Shown piece after piece: positions 16,637-25,647 of a DNA stretch of 64,000 nt. The DNA comes from Pseudomonadota bacterium (lineage in GTDB: Bacteria > Pseudomonadota > Alphaproteobacteria > Rhizobiales > Rhizobiaceae). Under the pieces are notes generated by a model, which worked only from the letters and a program-made list of their open reading frames with translations, did not search any database and had not been told where the DNA came from. The stretch spans positions 1 to 64,000 of the forward strand of contig JAEWPB010000058.1 of the NCBI GenBank assembly GCA_023399465.1, in the 5' to 3' direction. Every line of letters begins with the position of its first letter. The stretch's first letter is position 1. The position numbers and the translations under genes were made by a program.

Positions 16637-17268
16637 ACACAATCCGACACTTCCTTATTTATACCGTACTGATGACGCTGGTCGTCGTCGCCTCGAACTT
16701 CCTCGTCCAGTTTCCCCTGACGGGCACCATCGGCGGCATCCAGCTCGGCGACCTCCTGACCTGGGGCGCTTTCTCCTATCCGATCGCCTTTCTCGTCACC
16801 GACCTCTGCAACCGGCAATTCGGCCCGGCCATGGCCCGCAAGGTGGTCTTTGCCGGCTTCGTCGTCGGCGTGACGCTGTCGTTCTGGACATCGGTGCCGC
16901 GCATCGCCATCGCTTCGGGCTCGGCCTATCTCGCCGGCCAGCTTCTCGATATCGCGGTCTTCAACCGGCTCCGCCGGCAGGCCTGGTGGCGTGCACCGCT
17001 GCTTGCCTCGCTGTTCGGCTCGATGCTCGACACGCTGCTGTTCTTCTCGTTCGCCTTTGCCGCATTCTTCGTCTTCTTCGGCCCGAACGAGCCGTTCGCG
17101 ATCGAGCAGGCTCCGATCCTCGGCGTCATGGCCATGGAAGCGCCGCGCTGGGTCTCCTGGGCGCTTGGCGACCTTGCGGTGAAGATCCTTGTCGGCTTCG
17201 TCATGCTGCTGCCCTACGGGGCTCTGATGAGCGTTCTGAAGCCGATGCCACCGGCCAAGACCGCCTGA
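16633..17268 (+). CDS. yhhQ: queuosine precursor transporter (VUT family)
   Basis: This 211-residue inner-membrane protein has about six membrane segments. It matches the COG1738/YhhQ family, which imports queuosine precursors for tRNA modification. Motifs include NFLVQFPLTG, GAFSYPIAFLVTDLCNRQFG (about residues 42-61, the most conserved block), ASGSAYLAGQLLDIAVFNRLR and LFGSMLDTLLFFSFAF. The ATG at 16633 lies at the end of an A tract; there is no standard Shine-Dalgarno, which fits control by the pseudoknot in the leader. It follows rpmB but is separated from it by a strong hairpin. Confidence 0.88.
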   Translation: MHTIRHFLIYTVLMTLVVVASNFLVQFPLTGTIGGIQLGDLLTWGAFSYPIAFLVTDLCNRQFGPAMARKVVFAGFVVGVTLSFWTSVPRIAIASGSAYLAGQLLDIAVFNRLRRQAWWRAPLLASLFGSMLDTLLFFSFAFAAFFVFFGPNEPFAIEQAPILGVMAMEAPRWVSWALGDLAVKILVGFVMLLPYGALMSVLKPMPPAKTA

Positions 17269-17289
17269 ACCAACCAATAGAATTGCCAC

Positions 17290-18330
17290 CTATTGCGTCG
17301 CGCTTCCCTTCGGAGGCGCGACATTTTCGTTCGTGGCACTGCCTGGATGGGGCTCTGAAAGGCGGAACTCGAGCATCAGGTTGCGCTCGAGCATCGAGTG
17401 GTTGTCATCGGAAGTGACGATGAGGCGCGTGCTGCCATCCTCGGCCTCGATCACATCCAGCCCTTCCATGTTGTCGATCTGGTAGCCGAGCCCGGCTTCC
17501 ATCAGGATCTCGCCGTCGATCACGGCGCCAGGACGGATATCCGCGCCGTTGATGCGGCGAATGCGCATACCAAGCCCGGTCGAAAGCTCGAAGCGTCGCT
17601 CGAGGAGCAACAGGTCGCCATCGGGCAGGAAGGCGCCGTCGGTAATATCGTAGCGATCGCTCCGCTTGACGGTGAACTGCCCCTTGCGCGGGCCGTCCAG
17701 TATCGCCGCGAGCATATTACCGGCATCGTCGACACTTTTTTCCGCGATCACCAGCAGGCCGCCCTTCAGCGGACTGTCCTTCGGGGCAACGACGAGTGTT
17801 TCGAAACCGCCGTTGCGACGCAGTTCACGCACCGGGATAGGAAACGCTATCGAGCCGACCGGCGGCGACGTCTCGAAGCCGGGATCCGGGTAGGCGTCGA
17901 TGCGATGCATCTGCTCGAAGCTGACGATCGCCTTTCCGTCGCGCAGTGCCAGGCCCTCGGCGTCCACTCTCCACTTGTCCTGGTCTGCCCTGCCATTGGC
18001 TCCCACCATGGAGGTGATATCCACCTCGGACAGGCCGCTCAACCGCCCCTCGCCATCGCGCTCTATCGCCCCGGTGATCCAGTGGCCGGTGTCGAGCACA
18101 CCGACAAAGTGACGGCCGTCGGGACGAAAGCGGATGGACGACAGCGAGCCGAACAGGCTGTTGTCGGAATCCATCACCAGACCGCCTACATAGGTGAGAT
18201 TGCCGAAGGTCGCATTGCCCGACGCTACGTGAAAATACGGGATCTGCCGGCTTTCGACGACGAGAGCCTCGGCCGCAGCCGGCAGCGGCAGGAAACAGGC
18301 AATCAGCGCGACGTGCCGCAGCAACCGCAC
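17290..18330 (-). CDS. exported phytase-like esterase-activity protein (PF13449 type)
   Basis: A protein of about 346 residues with a cleavable signal (LLRHVALIACFLPLPAAAEA) and a beta-propeller-like body. Blocks such as LVMDSDNSLFGSLSSIRFRPDGRHFVGVLDTGHWITGAI and the C-terminal DNMEGLDVIEAEDGSTRLIVTSDDNHS are characteristic of the 'esterase-like activity of phytase' family. It would act in the periplasm; the true substrate is unknown. The start is uncertain: a GTG at 18330 gives a normal signal peptide, while the frame extends to 18435 inside cobT. Transcription is in the same direction as cobT, so it is likely the last gene of that operon. Confidence 0.72.
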   Translation of the reverse strand: MRLLRHVALIACFLPLPAAAEALVVESRQIPYFHVASGNATFGNLTYVGGLVMDSDNSLFGSLSSIRFRPDGRHFVGVLDTGHWITGAIERDGEGRLSGLSEVDITSMVGANGRADQDKWRVDAEGLALRDGKAIVSFEQMHRIDAYPDPGFETSPPVGSIAFPIPVRELRRNGGFETLVVAPKDSPLKGGLLVIAEKSVDDAGNMLAAILDGPRKGQFTVKRSDRYDITDGAFLPDGDLLLLERRFELSTGLGMRIRRINGADIRPGAVIDGEILMEAGLGYQIDNMEGLDVIEAEDGSTRLIVTSDDNHSMLERNLMLEFRLSEPHPGSATNENVAPPKGSATQ

Positions 18331-18367
18331 CGACCGGCGGGCGAGGTTCCCTCGCCCGTTTGAGGGC

Positions 18368-20266
18368 TTAGCCGGCACGCCGCAGCCGGCCCGTGCGCGC
18401 CCCTGACGCGCCCTGATCCTCGAACAGCGCCGCAAGCTGTTCGGTCATCGCGCCGGCGAGTTCGTCGGCATCGACGATGGTAACCGCCTTGCGATAATAG
18501 CGGGTGACGTCGTGGCCGATGCCGATCGCCAGAAGTTCAACCGGCGAGCGGGTCTCGATCTGCTCGATCACCGCCCGCAAATGCCGCTCCAGGTAGTTGC
18601 CCGGATTGACCGACAGGGTCGAATCGTCGACCGGGGCGCCATCCGAAATCATCATCAGGATCTTGCGCTGCTCCGGCCGTCCGAGAAGCCGCTGGTGGGC
18701 CCAGATCAGCGCCTCGCCGTCGATGTTTTCCTTGAGCAGCCCCTCACGCATCATCAGGCCGAGATTGCGCCTTGCGCGCCGCCACGGGGCATCCGCCGAC
18801 TTGTAGACGATATGGCGCAGGTCGTTCAGGCGACCGGGTGTCGCCGGCTTGCCATTGGCGAGCCACTTCTCGCGCGACTGGCCGCCCTTCCACGCCTTGG
18901 TGGTGAAGCCGAGGATCTCGACCTTGACGCCGCAGCGCTCGAGCGTGCGCGCGAGAATGTCGGCGCAGGTGGCGGCAACGGTAATCGGCCGGCCACGCAT
19001 CGAGCCGGAATTGTCGATCAGAAGCGTGACCACCGTGTCGCGGAACTTGGTGTCGCGCTCCATCTTGAAGGAGAGCGGCTGCATCGGATCGATGATGATG
19101 CGCTGCAGACGGGCCGTATCGAGATATCCCTCCTCCAGGTCGAAGTCCCACGAGCGGTTCTGCTTGGCCATCAGGCGGCGCTGCAGGCGGTTGGCAAGCC
19201 GTCCGACTGCACCTTGAAGATGCGCGAGCTGCTTGTCGAGGAAGGCGCGCAGGCGATCGAGTTCGGCCTCGTCGCACAGCTCTTCCGCGGTGATCGTCTC
19301 GTCGAACTCCTCGGTATATACGTGGTAGTCGACCTTTTCGTTGAAATCGTCGAAGGGCGAATTGGGGCGTCGGGTCTCACCGGGCGATTCGGAATCATCC
19401 TCGCCCTCGTCCATCATCTCCTCGTCGGAGACTTCGGCACCGTCCATTTCGCCGTCATCCATCTGCTCCTGGGCAGCATCGCTCTCTTCGGCGGGCGCGG
19501 CCTCGGAACCGGCGTCCTCCTCGGCGCTTTCCTGCTCCTGCTCCTGGCTGCGGGGCTGTTCCTCGTCAGTGGAATCGCTCTCGGAATCCTCGTCCAGCTC
19601 ATCGTCGCCGTAGTCTTCCGCCATTTCCATGGAGGAGAGCATGCTACGCACGACGCGGGCGAAGGCCTGCTGGTCGTTGAGCGCACCGGACAGGTTCTTG
19701 AGCTCGGCCGATGCCTTGTCCTCGATGAACGGGCGCCAGAGATCGAGCACCTTTCCGGCGCTTGCCGGCGCTTTTTCGCCGGTCAGCGTTTCGCGGACGA
19801 TCATGGCAACAGCCTCGCCGAGCGGCGCATCCTCCTGGCGGTCGATGCCGCCGAAATTGGCCTTGGCGTATTTTTCAGCGTGCATGGCACTGAGGTTCGT
19901 GGCCATTCCCGCCATCCGCAGTGCGCCGATCGACTCGACGCGCGCCTGTTCCACGGCGTCGAAGATCGCCCGCGCGTCGGAACCGTGCGGCGCCATGGCC
20001 GTGTGGATCTTTTCGTCATGGCAGGCAAGGCGCAGCGCCATGGAATCGCCGATGCCGCGCGTTATCGCAAGCTCCTCCGGCGTCGGCCGCTTGGAAAGCT
20101 CCGGAAGCCGCACGCGGTCGCCCGCAAGACCCGGGCGCTCGTTGGCGAAGACCACCTCGACATTGCCGTTGCCCGCAACCGAACGCACGCACCCGGTCAG
20201 CGCGCGCTTGAAGGGCTCGGCGGCGCCCTCCCTCGGGTTCGGCTTCGCTTTGGAGTTGGAGCTCAC
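18368..20266 (-). CDS. cobT: cobaltochelatase subunit CobT
   Basis: This 632-residue subunit of the aerobic cobaltochelatase works with CobS and CobN to insert cobalt into hydrogenobyrinate a,c-diamide in the late-insertion B12 pathway. The N-terminal part begins SSNSKAKPNPREGAAEPFKRAL. A long, strongly acidic middle (about residues 215-300, rich in Glu, Asp and Ser) follows, then a C-terminal von Willebrand A domain with the MIDAS motif LLIDNSGSMRG. The start is a GTG (20266) in the sequence GTGAGCTCCAAC, which gives the canonical N-terminus and length. cobS is upstream on the same strand; cobN is not in the window. Confidence 0.93.
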   Translation of the reverse strand: MSSNSKAKPNPREGAAEPFKRALTGCVRSVAGNGNVEVVFANERPGLAGDRVRLPELSKRPTPEELAITRGIGDSMALRLACHDEKIHTAMAPHGSDARAIFDAVEQARVESIGALRMAGMATNLSAMHAEKYAKANFGGIDRQEDAPLGEAVAMIVRETLTGEKAPASAGKVLDLWRPFIEDKASAELKNLSGALNDQQAFARVVRSMLSSMEMAEDYGDDELDEDSESDSTDEEQPRSQEQEQESAEEDAGSEAAPAEESDAAQEQMDDGEMDGAEVSDEEMMDEGEDDSESPGETRRPNSPFDDFNEKVDYHVYTEEFDETITAEELCDEAELDRLRAFLDKQLAHLQGAVGRLANRLQRRLMAKQNRSWDFDLEEGYLDTARLQRIIIDPMQPLSFKMERDTKFRDTVVTLLIDNSGSMRGRPITVAATCADILARTLERCGVKVEILGFTTKAWKGGQSREKWLANGKPATPGRLNDLRHIVYKSADAPWRRARRNLGLMMREGLLKENIDGEALIWAHQRLLGRPEQRKILMMISDGAPVDDSTLSVNPGNYLERHLRAVIEQIETRSPVELLAIGIGHDVTRYYRKAVTIVDADELAGAMTEQLAALFEDQGASGARTGRLRRAG

Positions 20267-20396
20267 GACAGATCCTTCTTCACCCAGATGCGCAATTGCC
20301 CGCGCAGAAAATAACCAAGTACACGTGGTCGCAGTCAACAAAACGGCAGTTTCATCGACAGGCGGAGCGCGGTCGCCCGCGCCCCGTACAGATCGT

Positions 20397-21392
20397 TCAG
20401 GCGCTGGCGCTGAGCGCGATGTTGGCCGCGCTTTCCTTCAGCTCGACGCCGAAGGCACGCTGGTAGTGCTCGGCGACCAGTGCCCGTTCCAGTTCGTCGC
20501 ACTTGTTGAGGAAGGTGACGCGGAACGCAAACGCGATATCGCCGAAGATATAGGCGTTCTCCGCCCAGGTGATAACCGTACGCGGGCTCATCACCGTCGA
20601 AAGGTCGCCGTTCATGAAGGCGGCGCGGGTGAGATCGGCAACGCGCACCATCTTGGAAATCGTCTCGCGGCCCTTGTCGGCGGCAAAGCCCTTGACCTTC
20701 GCGGCGACGATGTCGACTTCCTTGTCGTGCGGCAGATAGTTCAACGTGGTGACGATTGACCAGCGGTCCATCTGCGCCTGGTTGATCTGCTGGGTACCGT
20801 GGTAGAGGCCGGTGGTGTCGCCGAGACCGACGGTGTTCGCGGTCGCGAACAGGCGGAAGGCCGGGTGCGGGCGAATGACGCGGCTCTGGTCGAGCAGCGT
20901 CAGGCGGCCCGAGGATTCCAGCACGCGCTGGATGACGAACATGACGTCCGGGCGGCCGGCATCGTACTCGTCGAACACGAGCGCGACATTGTGCTGGTAG
21001 GCCCAGGGCAGGATGCCGTCCTTGAATTCGGTGATCTGCATGCCGTCCTTGACGACGATCGCGTCCTTGCCGACGAGATCGATACGGCTGACATGGCTGT
21101 CGAGATTGACGCGCACGCACGGCCAGTTCAGGCGGGCAGCGACCTGCTCGATGTGGGTGGACTTGCCGGTACCATGAAAGCCGGAAACCATGACGCGGCG
21201 ATTGTGGGCGAAGCCTGCCAGGATCGCCAGGGTCGTTTCGCGATCGAAGAGGTAGTCCGGATCGAGATCGGGAACATACGCATCGCCTTCGCTATAGGCC
21301 GGGACGCGCAGGTCGGTATCGATCCCAAAGACTTCCCGGACGGATACCGTGGTATCCGGCAGATTGGTATAATCGAGTTCAATTTTGCTCAT
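20397..21392 (-). CDS. cobS: cobaltochelatase subunit CobS (AAA+ ATPase)
   Basis: A 331-residue AAA+ ATPase that forms the CobST chaperone-like complex for cobalt insertion. Walker A is GFHGTGKST (about residues 72-80), Walker B is LVFDEYDAGRPD (about 129-140), and sensor 1 is FRLFATANTVGLGD. The sequence is nearly collinear with the Pseudomonas denitrificans CobS prototype. Two adjacent ATGs exist (21395 and 21392); the second is better spaced from the GGAGAC ribosome-binding site. The 130-base gap to cobT has no visible terminator, so cobS-cobT are probably one transcript. Confidence 0.94.
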   Translation of the reverse strand: MSKIELDYTNLPDTTVSVREVFGIDTDLRVPAYSEGDAYVPDLDPDYLFDRETTLAILAGFAHNRRVMVSGFHGTGKSTHIEQVAARLNWPCVRVNLDSHVSRIDLVGKDAIVVKDGMQITEFKDGILPWAYQHNVALVFDEYDAGRPDVMFVIQRVLESSGRLTLLDQSRVIRPHPAFRLFATANTVGLGDTTGLYHGTQQINQAQMDRWSIVTTLNYLPHDKEVDIVAAKVKGFAADKGRETISKMVRVADLTRAAFMNGDLSTVMSPRTVITWAENAYIFGDIAFAFRVTFLNKCDELERALVAEHYQRAFGVELKESAANIALSASA

Positions 21393-21457
21393 CATGTCTC
21401 CAAGGCGGGCGATGAACACCCGACCGCAATGTCTAGGCTATTTCATATTGCTTTCGC

Positions 21458-22078
21458 TTAGCAGAAACCACCCTGCTTTAACAATTGATACGCTTGAATA
21501 ACGGCGCGAAAACGCTCTTCCGAACCCCTATCTCCGCCATTTGCGTCGGGGTGGTGTTTTTTTACCAGCTCCTTGTAACGGCTCTTGATATCGCTCGCCG
21601 ATGCCCCGGCAGAGAGCCCCATCGTGTCGAACGCCTTCGCCTCGAGCGTCTTCAGCTTCGGAGCGTGGCGCTGGTAGCGCGAACCGCGGTCGCGGCCGTT
21701 CTGCACGAAACCGAACGGGTCCTTGAACCGCGCCTGGCCGCCGACGCGGATATCCGCCTGGGCCGGGCCGGAACCTGCCGCCCGGTTGACGCCGACGGTC
21801 CATGTCGGCCGGTGCCCGGTGATCGCTTCCTTCTGGTAGCGGGCGATCTCGTTGTCCGACAGGCCGGAAAAGTAGTTGTAGCCCTTGTTGTATTCCTTGA
21901 CGTGCTCGAAGCAGAACAGAAAGAACTGGCCTTCGGCATTGCGTCCGACCGGGGCGCGATGAACGCCCGGCTTGTCGCAGCCGTCCCACTGGCAGGTGGC
22001 GACGGCGCGCTCACTCTCCTGCTCCCGCTTGCGGCGGGTGCGGATGCGATCGAAATATTTGGAATCAAGCTTCATCAT
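21458..22078 (-). CDS. J-domain (DnaJ-class) protein with C-terminal J domain
   Basis: This 206-residue co-chaperone-like protein differs from classical DnaJ because the J domain is at the C-terminus (about residues 145-206), with the essential HPD in KELVKKHHPDANGGDRGSEERF. The N-terminal region carries CQWDGCDKPGVHRAPV and FFLFCFEHVKEYNKGYNYF, giving two CxxxxC/CxxH-like pairs that could bind a metal. It lacks the G/F and classical zinc-finger regions. It should stimulate a DnaK-type Hsp70; the client is unknown. The location next to cobS and divergent from a bolA-type gene is a common rhizobial arrangement. Confidence 0.85.
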   Translation of the reverse strand: MMKLDSKYFDRIRTRRKREQESERAVATCQWDGCDKPGVHRAPVGRNAEGQFFLFCFEHVKEYNKGYNYFSGLSDNEIARYQKEAITGHRPTWTVGVNRAAGSGPAQADIRVGGQARFKDPFGFVQNGRDRGSRYQRHAPKLKTLEAKAFDTMGLSAGASASDIKSRYKELVKKHHPDANGGDRGSEERFRAVIQAYQLLKQGGFC

Positions 22079-22179
22079 GCTTAATTATGGGCCTGCGAAA
22101 GCTGGACAACAAGAATTGACAAACAGGAATGTTGCTGGCTTTGTGACCGCTTTTTTGTTGGTTTCAAAGGATATCCCCG

Positions 22180-22461
22180 ATGTCGCTGCACTCCCGGATC
22201 GTCGCCAAGCTCGAGGAGGCTTTTCAGCCGGAACGGCTGATCGTCATCAACGAAAGCGCCCAGCACGCCGGCCATCAGCCGGGCATCACCGGCGAGGGCG
22301 AGACCCATATGCGGGTGCGGATCGTGTCGGAAAAATTTGCCGGCATGCCGCGCCTCGCCCGCCACCGCGCCATCACCGAGCTGCTTCGCCCCGAGCTTGA
22401 CGCCGGACTGCACGCCGTTGCCATCGAACCGGCCGCTCCGGGCGAACCGACCCGCTGGTAG
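22180..22461 (+). CDS. BolA family protein
   Basis: A 93-residue BolA/IbaG-type protein. The class-II KH-like fold is recognisable from LHSRIVAKLEEAFQPERLIVINES, the His/Glu region HQPGITGEGETHMRVRIVS, and the motif RLARHRAITELLRPEL that includes the conserved helix with RHR. In alphaproteobacteria BolA proteins pair with monothiol glutaredoxins in Fe-S or iron regulation; a role in this organism is inferred only. It is divergent from the J-domain gene, with about 100 bases between them, and converges on corC with 9 bases between stops. Confidence 0.85.
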   Translation: MSLHSRIVAKLEEAFQPERLIVINESAQHAGHQPGITGEGETHMRVRIVSEKFAGMPRLARHRAITELLRPELDAGLHAVAIEPAAPGEPTRW

Positions 22462-22470
22462 CTTAGCGGG

Positions 22471-23778
22471 TTAAGCCGGGTTCGGGGTTTCGCCCGCCGG
22501 ACGGATACGCAACTTGGTGATGCGGTTCTTGTCGCGCTTCATGACGATAAAGCGCTTGCCGTAGAAGGTGAACGCCTGCCGCTCCTCCGGGATCGTCATC
22601 GACTCGTGGATCACGAGACCGGCGATCGTGGTCGCTTCGTCGTCCGGGAGGTTCCAGTCGAGCGCGCGATTGAGATCGCGGATCGGCACCGAACCGTCGA
22701 CGACGATCGAGCCGTCGGCCTCCTGGCGTACACCCTGAATATCGAGATCGTGCTCGTCGGCAATATCGCCGACAATCTCCTCGAGAATGTCCTCGAGCGT
22801 CACCACGCCCTGCACTTCACCATATTCGTCGACGACCACGGCGAAATGCACCTTGCGCCTGAGGAACGCGTTCAGCTGGTCCTTGAGGCTGGTGCTGTCG
22901 GGCACGAACCAGGGCTTCTGCGCGATCTTGGCGATATCGAGATTTTCCGGCTCGACATTGGGCTCGGCCAGCGCACGGACCAGGTCCTTCGAATGAATGA
23001 CACCGATGATGTTGTCGGTCGAGCCGCGCCAGACCGGCATGCGGGTAAACGGGCTGTCGAGCATCGTGCGCACCAGCTGCTCCGGCGGATCGTCGGCGTT
23101 CAGCGCCTTCATTGCGGTGCGGTGGATCATGATGTCAGAAAGCTCGAGCTCCTCGAGATCGAGAACGCCGCCGAGGCGGTCACGGTCGGCCTTGACGAAC
23201 GAGCCCTCCTTGTGGAGCAAATCGACGGTGCCGCGCAGTTCCTCATGGGCGGACAACATCGAGGTTTCGCGCGACAACGGAACGCCAAAAAGCCCGAGAA
23301 TGCGGCGAACGATGAAATTGACCACGGAGGAGACCGGGCCGGCGACCGCGACATAGACCCTGACAACCGGCGCCACCGCCAGGGAAAACCGGTCGGGGGA
23401 AAAGATCGCCCAGCTCTTCGGCAGGACTTCGGAGAAGATCACGAGCAGAACCGTCATCATCACCGTGGCGAAAGCCACCCCGTGTTCGCCGAAAATGCTG
23501 AGAAACAGGCTGGTCGTCAGGGCGGAGGCCAGGATGTTGACCAGGTTGTTGCCGATCAGCAGTGCGCCGATCAGGCGGTCTCGCCTCGAGATCAGCCGGT
23601 TCACCAGGCTCGCCCGTGCATCCCCGCTCGATTCGAGACTGTGCATACGCGCTCGCGACACTGCCGTTAGCGCCGTTTCCGATCCCGAGAAGAAGGCCGA
23701 TATGATGATCAGCGCCAGGACGGAGACCAGCGTCAGCCAATTTTCGGCCAGCACTGTCATGAGCGTCTCGAACGTCAT
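22471..23778 (-). CDS. HlyC/CorC (TlyC) family membrane protein with CBS domains
   Basis: A 435-residue protein. The N-terminal DUF21 membrane domain spans about residues 10-190 (LVSVLALIIISAFFSGSETALTAVSRARM with its conserved SGSETA). Two CBS domains follow (about 205-330, including MPVWRGSTDNIIGVIHSKDLVRAL and HFAVVVDEYGEVQGVVTLEDILEEIVGDI), then a C-terminal CorC_HlyC domain. Relatives are implicated in Mg2+/Co2+ efflux; the old hemolysin name is misleading. Its ATG overlaps the aroB stop (ATGA), so it is the third gene of an aroK-aroB-corC operon, a conserved rhizobial order. Confidence 0.88.
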   Translation of the reverse strand: MTFETLMTVLAENWLTLVSVLALIIISAFFSGSETALTAVSRARMHSLESSGDARASLVNRLISRRDRLIGALLIGNNLVNILASALTTSLFLSIFGEHGVAFATVMMTVLLVIFSEVLPKSWAIFSPDRFSLAVAPVVRVYVAVAGPVSSVVNFIVRRILGLFGVPLSRETSMLSAHEELRGTVDLLHKEGSFVKADRDRLGGVLDLEELELSDIMIHRTAMKALNADDPPEQLVRTMLDSPFTRMPVWRGSTDNIIGVIHSKDLVRALAEPNVEPENLDIAKIAQKPWFVPDSTSLKDQLNAFLRRKVHFAVVVDEYGEVQGVVTLEDILEEIVGDIADEHDLDIQGVRQEADGSIVVDGSVPIRDLNRALDWNLPDDEATTIAGLVIHESMTIPEERQAFTFYGKRFIVMKRDKNRITKLRIRPAGETPNPA

Positions 23779-24908
23779 GTCGGATGCTTCTCCTTCAGAA
23801 AGCTCAGGACCTCGGAAGCCGGCACGTCATCGGCAACGAAGGACTGGCCGATACCGCGCGTCAGAATGAATGTCAGTTTGCCGGCCTTCACCTTCTTGTC
23901 CTGGGCAATCGCATCCATCAGCACTTCGGCCGGCGGCAGGGCGCCGGGGATTTCCGCCATCGTCGTCGGCAGGCCAACGGCCTTGAGATGCGCCACGACA
24001 CGACGGGCGGCGTCCGGGCTGGCAAGGTTCATGCGCGCGGAAAACTCGTGGGCGAGCACCATGCCGATGGCCACGCCCTCGCCATGCACGAGACGGCTGC
24101 TATCGTACTGGGTGGCCGCTTCGAGCGCATGACCGAAGGTGTGGCCGAGATTGAGCAGTGCCCGCTGGCCGTTCTCGCGCTCGTCGGCGGCCACGACATC
24201 GGCCTTCGCCTGGCAGCTCGCGGCAATCGCCTCGATGCGGGCGGCGCCGCCGGCGAACACGTCCTGCCAGTTCGTTTCAAGCCATGAGAAGAAGTCCGGC
24301 TTGTCGATCAGCCCATACTTGGCCACCTCGGCATAGCCGGCACGGAACTCGCGCGCGCTCAGCGTATTCAGCACGTCGGCATCGGCCAGCACCAGATCGG
24401 GCTGATAGAAGACGCCGATGAGGTTCTTGCCGTGGCGGCTGTTGATGCCGGTCTTGCCGCCCACGGAGGAGTCGACCTGGGAAAGCAGCGACGTCGGAAC
24501 CTGGACGAAACGCACGCCGCGACGAACAATGCCGGCGGCAAAGCCGGTGAGGTCGCCGATGACCCCGCCGCCAAGCGCGATCACCGCATCGTTGCGCTCG
24601 ATACGGGCTTCCAAAACCTTGTCGCAGACGGCCATCAGATGCTCGAAGCTCTTGGTCTTCTCGCCGGCGGGCAAGACAAGCGACGTGACTGCAATGCCTT
24701 CTGCCGCAAGGCTGGCGGTCAGGGCCTCGAGATAGCGCGGAGCCACGTTCTCGTCGGTGATGATCGCGGCACGGCGTCCCTTCACCCGGGCGGCAATCTC
24801 GCGACCGGCGCGCGCAATAAGCCCCGGGCCGATGAGGATGTCATAGGACCGATCGCCGAGCGGCACGCGCACCAGGCGCTCGGCGGATTGGGGCTCGATG
24901 GTATTCAT
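23775..24908 (-). CDS. aroB: 3-dehydroquinate synthase
   Basis: This 377-residue enzyme catalyses step two of the shikimate pathway, DAHP to 3-dehydroquinate, with NAD+ and a divalent metal. NAD-binding GGGVIGDLTGFAAG lies at about residues 113-126, and the substrate/metal region is QVDSSVGGKTGINSRHGKNLIG. The metal His residues lie in LNLGHTFGHALEA and LVHGEGVAIGM, and the Glu ligand is in EVAKYGLI. The reading frame is complete. It is translationally coupled at both ends, with ATGA overlaps to aroK upstream and corC downstream. Confidence 0.95.
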   Translation of the reverse strand: MNTIEPQSAERLVRVPLGDRSYDILIGPGLIARAGREIAARVKGRRAAIITDENVAPRYLEALTASLAAEGIAVTSLVLPAGEKTKSFEHLMAVCDKVLEARIERNDAVIALGGGVIGDLTGFAAGIVRRGVRFVQVPTSLLSQVDSSVGGKTGINSRHGKNLIGVFYQPDLVLADADVLNTLSAREFRAGYAEVAKYGLIDKPDFFSWLETNWQDVFAGGAARIEAIAASCQAKADVVAADERENGQRALLNLGHTFGHALEAATQYDSSRLVHGEGVAIGMVLAHEFSARMNLASPDAARRVVAHLKAVGLPTTMAEIPGALPPAEVLMDAIAQDKKVKAGKLTFILTRGIGQSFVADDVPASEVLSFLKEKHPT

Positions 24909-25495
24909 GCGTTCGCACTCTCGCTTGCAACGCCGGCAATCGCGGCCAGCACTTCATTGACTATGGTTTCCTTGCGCACGTCGCGCGACTGGACCGTGAG
25001 ATCGGCTTCCCCGTAGATCGGGTAGCGGGCAGTCATCAGTTTCTCCAATGTCTGCCGCGGGTTCTCGGTCTTCAACAGCGGGCGGGTATCACGCTTGTTG
25101 ACCCGCTCCCACAGCACGTCGAGGTCCGCCCGTAGCCACAGTGATATACCGCCACGCTTGATCTGCCGACGCGTGCGCTCGTTGATGAATGCGCCGCCGC
25201 CGGTCGAAACGACGCGGGGCCCGGTCCTCAGCAGCCGCTTGATGACCCGCGTTTCCAAGGCCCGGAATTCCTCTTCGCCATAGGCGGCGAACAGCTCGGA
25301 AATCGTCATGCGCGATACGCGCTCGATCTCCGCGTCGGTATCGATGAAGGGAATTCCCAGCCGGTTTGCCGTCATCCGGCCGATCGCCGATTTGCCGGCC
25401 CCCATCAGGCCCACCAGGATCAGATTGCGGTTTCCGAGCGCATCTCGCGCCCTGTCCTTCAAGGTATCGCCAGCAGGTGCGGTAATCTCGGTCAT
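24905..25495 (-). CDS. aroK: shikimate kinase
   Basis: A 196-residue P-loop kinase that phosphorylates shikimate at O3. Walker A is GLMGAGKSAIGR (about residues 29-40), followed by FIDTDAEIERVSRMTISELF with the shikimate-binding Asp. Arg/Glu pairs lie in GEEEFRALETRVIKRLL, and the GGGAF motif is in VVSTGGGAFIN. I chose the ATG at 25495 (MTEITAPAGD), preceded by GAGG, over a TTG three codons upstream. It overlaps aroB by ATGA and starts the aroK-aroB-corC operon. Confidence 0.93.
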   Translation of the reverse strand: MTEITAPAGDTLKDRARDALGNRNLILVGLMGAGKSAIGRMTANRLGIPFIDTDAEIERVSRMTISELFAAYGEEEFRALETRVIKRLLRTGPRVVSTGGGAFINERTRRQIKRGGISLWLRADLDVLWERVNKRDTRPLLKTENPRQTLEKLMTARYPIYGEADLTVQSRDVRKETIVNEVLAAIAGVASESANA

Positions 25496-25647
25496 CGGCC
25501 TCAACTATAATGGTTTGTAAACGGTATCGACAAATGAGGGGAAAGCGTCAAGCCATAGCGCAAGAAAGGCGGCCGCAATTTCCCCTTCTTGCGCTGGAAA
25601 ACAAGCTTGTCCATAAAAGGCTGCCATCGAAGGCCGAAGGAGCGCTG

